Shown here: positions 58,243 through 64,000 of the stretch, one piece after another
Layout of the letters: each line of letters starts with the position of its first letter
Position numbering within the stretch: position 1 is the stretch's first letter
From: Plantago major
Taxonomy: Eukaryota; Streptophyta; Magnoliopsida; Lamiales; Plantaginaceae
Length of the DNA: 64,000 nucleotides
Assembly (NCBI GenBank): GCA_026545765.1
Contig: CM048842.1
Coordinates: 66,626,371 to 66,690,370, forward strand
Direction: 5' to 3'
Notes under the pieces: generated by a model
What the model saw: only the letters and a program-made list of their open reading frames with translations
Told to the model about the DNA's origin: nothing
Databases searched by the model: none
Program-made: the position numbers and the translations under genes

Positions 58243-59586
58243 ATTCCTTTTTCGCACAAATACCCATTTATTTCCTACTGGTTTTACATCCTTTGGTGTT
58301 TGGTTCGTATGTCCAAATACATTTTGCTTCGCTAGAGACTCCAACTCTGCGTTTATTGCATCTTTCCACTTTGGCCAATCATTTCTTTGCCTACATTCCT
58401 CAACCGAGGCAGGCTCTGAATCTTCTTGATTCTTATTTTCTCCCATGATATCAAGTGCTATATTATAAGCAAATATATGGTCGATATTAATTTCATTTCG
58501 GTTCCACCTTTTTCCAGTCATGACATAATTAATAGATATCTCTTCGTTCTCAGGCACCTGAGGTTCTTCTTGAACCTGGTTTATTATGTCAATGTGCTTT
58601 TCTGGAGCTTTTGTATTCTCTTTTAGGCCATTTTCATTAATTGCTCCTTTTCTTTTTCGAGGATCTTTATCTTTGGAGCCAAGAGGCCTACCACGCTTCT
58701 GGTGTGCGTTAGCCTCATTTTCAGTGGAAGATTGTTCTCTAGGGATATCGATTCTTACTGGAACATTTGTAGCTGGAATATGGGATTTTGTTACTCTTTT
58801 GAGATCAGTAAATGCATCTAGCAATTGATTTGCAGTGGCTTGCAAATAAATTATGTTTTCAACTTGTTGTTCACACTGATTTGTTGGATGATCCAAACTC
58901 CTCAACGATATATCTTTCCATGAGATATTCTTTTCCAACTGCTTTTTTTCTCCCCCTAATGTTGGGAAATTTCTTTCATCAAAATTACAATCGGCAAATC
59001 GGGTCATAAATTGATCTCCAGTCAACGGTTCCAAATATCTTATGATACTTGGAGAATCGTATCCAACATATATCCCCAATCTTCTTTAGGGTCCCATTTT
59101 TGTGCATTGTGGTGGTGAAATCGGTACATATACTGTACATCCAAATGTTCTTAGATGGGAAATATTTGGTTCATGGCCTTGAACCATTTGAAATTGGGAT
59201 GTTTTATTATAACTTGTTGGCCTGATGCGTATAAGCGATGTTGCATGTAATATTGCATGTCCCCATGCCGATGTTGGCAACTTTGATTTCAATAACAATG
59301 GTCTTGCAATCATTTGCAGATGTTTTATCAAGGATTCTGCGAGGCCATTTTGTGTGTGAACATGCGCAACAGGATGTTCAACATTGATTCCAATTGACAT
59401 GCAATAATCATTAAAGGCCCAAGACGTAAATTCACCAGCATTATCAAGACAAATGTTCTTGATTGTATGATCATGAAATTGTGCTCGGAGTCTTATTATT
59501 TGTCCTAATAATTTTGCAAATGCCATATTGCGAGTTGATAGAAAACATACATGTGACCATTTGGTTGATGTATCAATTAGGACCAT
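58243..59586 (-). mobile_element. Copia integrase and start of RT
   Basis: Frames show the integrase core (LIDTSTKWSHVCFLSTRN, CLDNAGEFTSWAFNDYC, VEHPVAHVHTQNGLAES), a linker with a basic GRPLGSKDK segment, and the RT start (KPVGNKWVFVRKRN) just before the insertion point. Part of a broken fossil. Confidence 0.9.
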
Positions 59587-59634
59587 AAAGTATCTAAATG
59601 GTCCACATGGCGGGTGTATTGGACTGCATATATC

Positions 59635-60318
59635 CTACTGTATTCTTTCCAAGAATGTAGGATATTCAAATCGAACTTTGCTTGGTGATGGCCTAGTAAT
59701 CAATTTTCCTTGAGAACATGCAGTGCGTGCTAATTCATGGGTTTGTAATATTTCATTTGTTTTCAAAGTATGTCTACATGAATTCTCAATAATTTTACGC
59801 ATCATTATTGTACCGGGATGGCCCAACCTGTCATGCCAAATATTGAATTCAGTAGTAATCTTTTGGTTTACTACTGCATAAACTTCCGCCTTTCTTATCA
59901 TTGTATAATATAGGCCGGAAGATAATACGGGTAGTGTTTCTAGTACAACTTTCTTACCCGATTGAGAAGACGTAACATACAAGTATTCTTTTTCCTTCTC
60001 ATTTATTGTCTCGATGTGATATCCGTTTGATCGAACATCCCTAAAACTCAATAAGTTCCTTTGAGATTTTGAGGAATATAATGCCACCTCGATTTTCAAT
60101 TTAGTTCCTTTTGGCAATAAAATATTGACTTTTCCGTAGCCTTCAATCATCTTTGATTTTCCGGAGATTGTATGCACATCGGCTTCTCCCAATATCAAAT
60201 TGGAGAAATATTTATCATTATTCAATATAGTATGAGTAGTAGCACTGTCTGCCAAGCATGTTTCTTCATTAATACTTGTAAGTGTTGCCATTTCAATATG
60301 TTGATTTTCTATATGCAA
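59635..60318 (-). mobile_element. Copia protease and GAG-pre-integrase region
   Basis: CLADSATTHTILNN is the aspartic protease active-site region (D-S-A in place of the usual D-S-G/T-A). IWHDRLGHPGTIMMRK is the GAG-pre-integrase zinc-binding segment. Part of a broken fossil. Confidence 0.88.
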
Positions 60319-60523
60319 GAATAAACATGAGTGAGAGAATTATAAAAACTTAATTTATCATAAGTAGTACAAGATTCTTACTTAATAAAGACTAGCACAC
60401 TATCTTACATAGACAAGCAAATAAAATAAAAGAAAATGCAACTTCAAACGAGTTTTCATAAACAAAACAAACATAAATAGATGCATCAAAACATTGGTTC
60501 CTTGGAAATGCATATCCATTTTC

Positions 60524-61582
60524 CTATGCGTTTTCGTTCATGAGAAACTCCGCACATCCGTCGAACTCTCCATCAGTTTCGACATTATTTGTGTCGATCG
60601 CCTTTCCCTTCCCTTCTAGGGATGCTTGATATAAGTCAACTTTATGTTGAGAGGTTTGACAGACCTTTGCAAAATGCCCAAAACGTCCACAACGACGGCA
60701 TTTGTCCTTTTCGTCAGCACCTCTTTCATATTTATAGGCATGTTTGAAATTATTCTGGCCATGATAATTATTTTGATTGTTACCTCGGTAACGTTTCATT
60801 CCATGTATCCTCGGCCAAAGTTTTCACGGCCACGACTATATCCCCCACGTCCACAACCTCCACGCCAATTCCCATGACCATTCTTATGACCACCACGCCC
60901 ATTTCCACGGCTTTCGTCATGACCATTATTTGGTACATGACTATTATATAAAGTCAGATTCATGTCACGTGGGGCTTCAGAATTGTGATTAATTCGGGAC
61001 GTAAGCGAGCGACGGACGATCCGGTGGCTTCTTAGAAGCAACTCATTGTTCTTTTCTGCCACCAACATGTGGTTGAGCAACTGGGAATATTTCGTAAATC
61101 CTTGGTTACGATAACATTGCATCAACAACATATTAGCCGGGGGAAATGTTTTATATGTCTTTTCAAGCATATCAAAATCAGAGACCATTTCTCCGCATAA
61201 TATGAGGCGGGACGTAATGTTGTACAGAGCTGAGCTATACTCATGAACACTTTTAAAATCCTCCAGCCTTAAATTCAACCACTCATATTTGGCCGTTGGA
61301 AGTGTCACAGCCTTTTGATGATCATATCGCTCTATTCAAATTTGTCCACAATATAAGTGGATCTTTTACTGTGAGGTATTCATATTTCAGATCTTCATGA
61401 ATATGATGTCTTAAAAAGATCATGGCTTTAGCCTTATCCTGATCGGATTTTTCATTATTTTCTTTTATAGAATCACCGAGTCCCATGCTATTTAGGTGGA
61501 GCTCTGCATCAAGCAGCCAGCTTAAATAATTTCCTTCGAAAATATCCAGTGCATCAAAGTGCAATTTTGTGATGTTTGACAT
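60524..61582 (-). mobile_element. Copia gag region
   Basis: Starts MSNITKLHFDALDIFEGNYL (UBN2-type gag), includes a Gly/Arg-rich stretch (61000-60800) and a CCHC zinc knuckle CRRCGRFGHFAKVC (about 60720-60650). Part of a broken fossil. Confidence 0.88.
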
Positions 61583-61644
61583 GCTGAATCTAAAAATGTA
61601 AATATGTTAGACAAGATAGAAAAATGTACTGAAATAAATCGAAC

Positions 61645-61717
61645 TTCGCCCAGTGGCTCAGATGTATAATGACCATTAGATTGCACGGGTTCGATCCCTG
61701 TCGGGAACCATTTTTTT
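61645..61717 (+). repeat. tRNA-like (SINE-like) remnant
   Basis: GCCCAGTGGCTCAGATG resembles an A box and GGGTTCGATCCC is a perfect B box. The two are about 32 bp apart, and the unit ends GGGAACCA followed by seven T. The T-arm pairs imperfectly, so it is not called as a tRNA gene. Confidence 0.45.
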
Positions 61718-61884
61718 AAGTCACAAGTTTAACGAATTTTATTAAGTCCGAAAATTACCATTTTGTCCCTCGTCAATGTTCCAACGGTAATAAAACGGTT
61801 ACATTCCAAATTTACTCTATAAATACTTAAACACTTTTCTATAAAACTCATATCATTCTCTTTTATTCTTAATCTTCTTACAAT

Positions 61885-62061
61885 ATGTCTAATCTCTTTT
61901 TCTACTTAATTTTGATTTGTATTATCTTTGTCATTGTTTTACCGTTTGCCGTGGAGATGCCTGAGTTGCCTAGGATCCTCCCTATATATGTAATGTTGTG
62001 CGTCTATATGGTTATGTTGTATGTTTGTGCTTTAATCATTCATCTTAATGCCAAAATATGA
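61885..62061 (+). CDS. Possible 58-codon hydrophobic protein, antisense to the copia leader
   Basis: ATG at 61885 to TGA at 62059-62061: MSNLFFYLILICIIFVIVLP, then a short polar stretch with PELPRILP, and a second hydrophobic segment ending ALIIHLNAKI. Two membrane segments are predicted by eye. A TATAAATA box (61816-61824) lies about 65 bp upstream, after an ACGGTAATAAAACGGTTAC stretch, so a plant-style promoter is plausible. No family recognised. It could simply be a chance frame in AT-rich DNA. Confidence 0.25.
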   Translation: MSNLFFYLILICIIFVIVLPFAVEMPELPRILPIYVMLCVYMVMLYVCALIIHLNAKI

Positions 62062-62382
62062 TGGTATTTCAATCATGATATGAATAAAATTTTCAATTTC
62101 ATTATTTGTCACGTCAATTACATAAAATAAATGTTTCCTTTGATATAGAAAACGTGAAAGTTCATGCAAAATTGTGTAATGAACTATTATAATTTGTGTA
62201 CATATCGTTTTCCTTTTGTATGTTAACTGTTTATTAGCACTCACTGAGAAAAAAACTTGTATAATAGATTATGTATGTTATTTAGCATATTCTAGATAAC
62301 ACTTAACTGAAAAATAAATGTACCTTCTTTTGAACTTTTCTTCCGGTAAGAAATTTGATTGGAGCAGCTCGAGCTGATAATG

Positions 62383-62618
62383 TGATATAAAATAAAGAAG
62401 GAACAAACGTATCTCAACTGAAATATATGATACTGAAGTTTATATGTTGTTAATTATTGCTCTTCTAATTGTGATATATGAGAGTAAAAATGATTCCTAT
62501 TTATAGTACGAATCATACATGATATAGTAGTGTGAATACTTCTCATGATGAACACCTACATAATGCATTGCTAGACCACCGAATGCTATTTGTCTCATAG
62601 CAATGACTCGTGAATTTT
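62383..62618 (-). repeat. 5' LTR of the 48.6-62.6 kb copia element, cut by a LINE
   Basis: About 236 bp match the left LTR; the match stops at 62618. The missing part of about 70 bp may lie beyond the LINE, outside the window. Confidence 0.85.
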
Positions 62619-64000
62619 TTTTGACTGACTGACTATTTGTTATAGAATTAAAGAAGTGAGTTAAAAGCTCTCCCTCTCTAGGGATTTCTCTCTCTAGAGC
62701 TTCTCTCCTTCTGCTAGTTATTTCGCTGTCAGATCTGCTTTTGATGAAACGCACACGCGGCCGGCCACGCAAACAGGTGGCAGAGTCGGTGATTAATCGG
62801 AGTACATCACCTCGGGACACCAACCGGGGAGAAAGTACGGTGGAAGGCGAGAATCAGGCACCATCGATTGCGCAACAAACTGTGGTTAGCGGGAATCAGA
62901 TGGTGCAACTGTCGGTTATTAATCGACCACCTACGACCATTCAAACGGAGGAGGAACAATCTGAGCGACAGGTTAACCCTGTTCGCCGATCTGAGTTTTC
63001 TCCCCCTAACTCTGGATTCGACGGACAAGAGGACTTGGATAACCACCTGGAACCGCCTCGTCGAGATGAACCTGATGCCCCAATCGCTGTGACTGAACGG
63101 ATTGTTGAGCCTACGACTCCAATTCCGACGAACTCTGATGCTGCAGCATTGATTGACCCTGTTTCTTCGAAATCTTTGGAAACTGAGACTTCCCCTCAAA
63201 TCTGGACTGATATTATCAGCGAAAATAGAGTGACTTTACGAGGAATGGCAATCAATTTTTCTGCTCCGTTGGTCGTTAATGGAGAGGTGGAAATTGTGAT
63301 TGATAAAACTGATGTTGAGTCGGAGTTGAAATTTTGGGAAACTAGCCTAATCATGTACGTTTTGGGAGGGGAACTCACCATGAACGGTGTTAAACAGTAT
63401 ATGACCAAATTTTGGAACTTTGTTGCCTTACCGGAAGTATTCTATAACGAAGAGGGGTATTTCATACTCAAATTTCGTACAATAGAGGATAGGGATGCGA
63501 TATTGTTGGGAGGACCTTATACGATTTTCAACATGACTATGTTTATCAGAGAATGGGTTAGCGGTTTCTGCCTGAAAGATGATATGTTGAGAACTTTGCC
63601 AATTTGGGTTAAATTGCCACAACTTCCGAGGGGGCGTCGAGTCTCTGTAAGATTGGAAGTGCTCTGGGTAAACCATTATTTACTGATGTATGCACTGCTA
63701 AAAAGTTGAGGATCTCCTATGCACGAATATTGGTAGAGGTGGATATCACTACAAAGCTACGGGACTTCATCACTATTAAGAATGAGAAAAGAGTTAGCTT
63801 TCAACAACCGGTCGAATATGAGTGGAAGCCCCTTTTTTGTGATAGATGTTAGAAAGTGGGTCACACTTGCAAGCCGAGGAATACAAATATTGTGAAGAAG
63901 CAGCCGGTAAAACAATGGCAAGCTCAAGTTGATCGACGGATTGCCACCCGCCACACCCTACTTGCCATTAGGTGACAAGACCACCAGTCCGGCACGGGCC
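62619..64000 (+). mobile_element. Plant L1-type LINE, 5' part
   Basis: Starts in the copia LTR with a leader of about 125 bp (pyrimidine-rich CTCTCCCTCTCTAGGG) followed by ORF1. ORF2 (endonuclease and RT) would lie beyond the window. The insertion is younger than the copia element. Confidence 0.8.
62744..63709 (+). CDS. LINE ORF1 protein: AT-hook-like start, DUF4283, then CCHC knuckle (damaged)
   Basis: ATG at 62744. Residues 2-11 (KRTRGRPRKQ) form an AT-hook-like basic motif, followed by about 130 residues of Ser/Pro/Glu-rich linker. The DUF4283 nucleic-acid-binding domain (about residues 145-290) shows WTDIISENRVTLRG, ELKFWETSLIMYVLG, FWNFVALPEVFYNEEGYFIL and RDAILLGGPY, ending IWVKLPQLP. 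The frame then shifts at about 63630-63640. The downstream knuckle region (KPLFCDRC, then VGHTC) is in another frame and has TAG at 63850-63852 where a Gln is usual. Plant L1 ORF1 proteins bind the element RNA. This copy is damaged in its last third. Confidence 0.8.
   Translation: MKRTRGRPRKQVAESVINRSTSPRDTNRGESTVEGENQAPSIAQQTVVSGNQMVQLSVINRPPTTIQTEEEQSERQVNPVRRSEFSPPNSGFDGQEDLDNHLEPPRRDEPDAPIAVTERIVEPTTPIPTNSDAAALIDPVSSKSLETETSPQIWTDIISENRVTLRGMAINFSAPLVVNGEVEIVIDKTDVESELKFWETSLIMYVLGGELTMNGVKQYMTKFWNFVALPEVFYNEEGYFILKFRTIEDRDAILLGGPYTIFNMTMFIREWVSGFCLKDDMLRTLPIWVKLPQLPRGRRVSVRLEVLWVNHYLLMYALLKS

Larger units (their letters stand above)
48609..62618 (-). mobile_element. Ty1/copia LTR element (broken fossil), with nested insertions
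   Basis: LTRs at 48609-48912 and 62383-62618 (the latter cut by a LINE). Read right to left it carries a primer-site-like ATTATCAGCTCGAGC next to the right LTR, gag (61.6-60.5 kb), protease, integrase, RT and RNase H (to about 49.0 kb), and a purine tract AAGGGGGAG before the left LTR. It is broken, with roughly ten breaks plus one large insertion (50490-58242). By eye the LTRs differ at about a dozen of 235 aligned positions (near 5%), suggesting a few million years. Confidence 0.88.

Noticed and set aside
61645-61711. tRNA gene
   Set aside because: A good B box but poor stems in the acceptor and T arms, and a T tail typical of a SINE-like remnant or chance.

Overview
This is nuclear DNA from a flowering plant: AT-rich, intron-bearing, with plant-type transposons. 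The style of the host genes and elements suggests a eudicot, perhaps an asterid, but I cannot fix the species. Only two host genes can be supported. Both are on the + strand and encode paralogous major-facilitator transporters of the organic cation/carnitine transporter 7 (nicotinate transporter, NiaP) type. Gene A has coding exons at 10676-12809 and gene B at 46579-48406. Intron positions and phases match at every shared junction and the open frames look whole. They are old tandem duplicates now about 34 kb apart; everything I recognise between them is transposon or repeat DNA.

Left part (1-10.1 kb): the 3' end of a broken Ty3/gypsy chromovirus, short LTR-like and CACTA relics, then the most unusual structure here. 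Two related Mutator-like copies (5047-7281 minus, 7511-10125 plus) lie head to head as an imperfect inverted repeat of roughly 5 kb. Each carries the C-terminal part of a captured Ulp1-type (C48) cysteine protease gene and a cloud of a roughly 20-nt repeat built on ACTAGACAAT. The right arm ends about 550 bp upstream of gene A.

Middle (13-46 kb): many MITEs (six Stowaway-like, one Harbinger-like and others), a solo gypsy-type LTR with perfect 5-bp target duplication (15467-17359), a triple 470-bp tandem repeat (17431-18833), and a non-autonomous Ty1/copia element (23393-37343, target duplication AGACC) with almost no coding capacity. A CACTA (En/Spm) transposon of 7,658 bp (28450-36107, target duplication TTA) sits inside it. 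Then follow a degenerate array, a G-run-rich tandem duplication (40181-41341), and a foldback element with arms of about 480-500 bp (42904-44711).

Right part (48.6-64 kb): a broken Ty1/copia element on the minus strand. A non-autonomous, Tat-like large LTR element (50490-58242, plus strand) has inserted in its reverse transcriptase region and carries several antisense open frames. A plant L1-type LINE has inserted in the copia element's outer LTR and runs off the window.

All coordinates, splice sites and repeat boundaries were read by eye. Family names rest on motif recognition, not on database searches.
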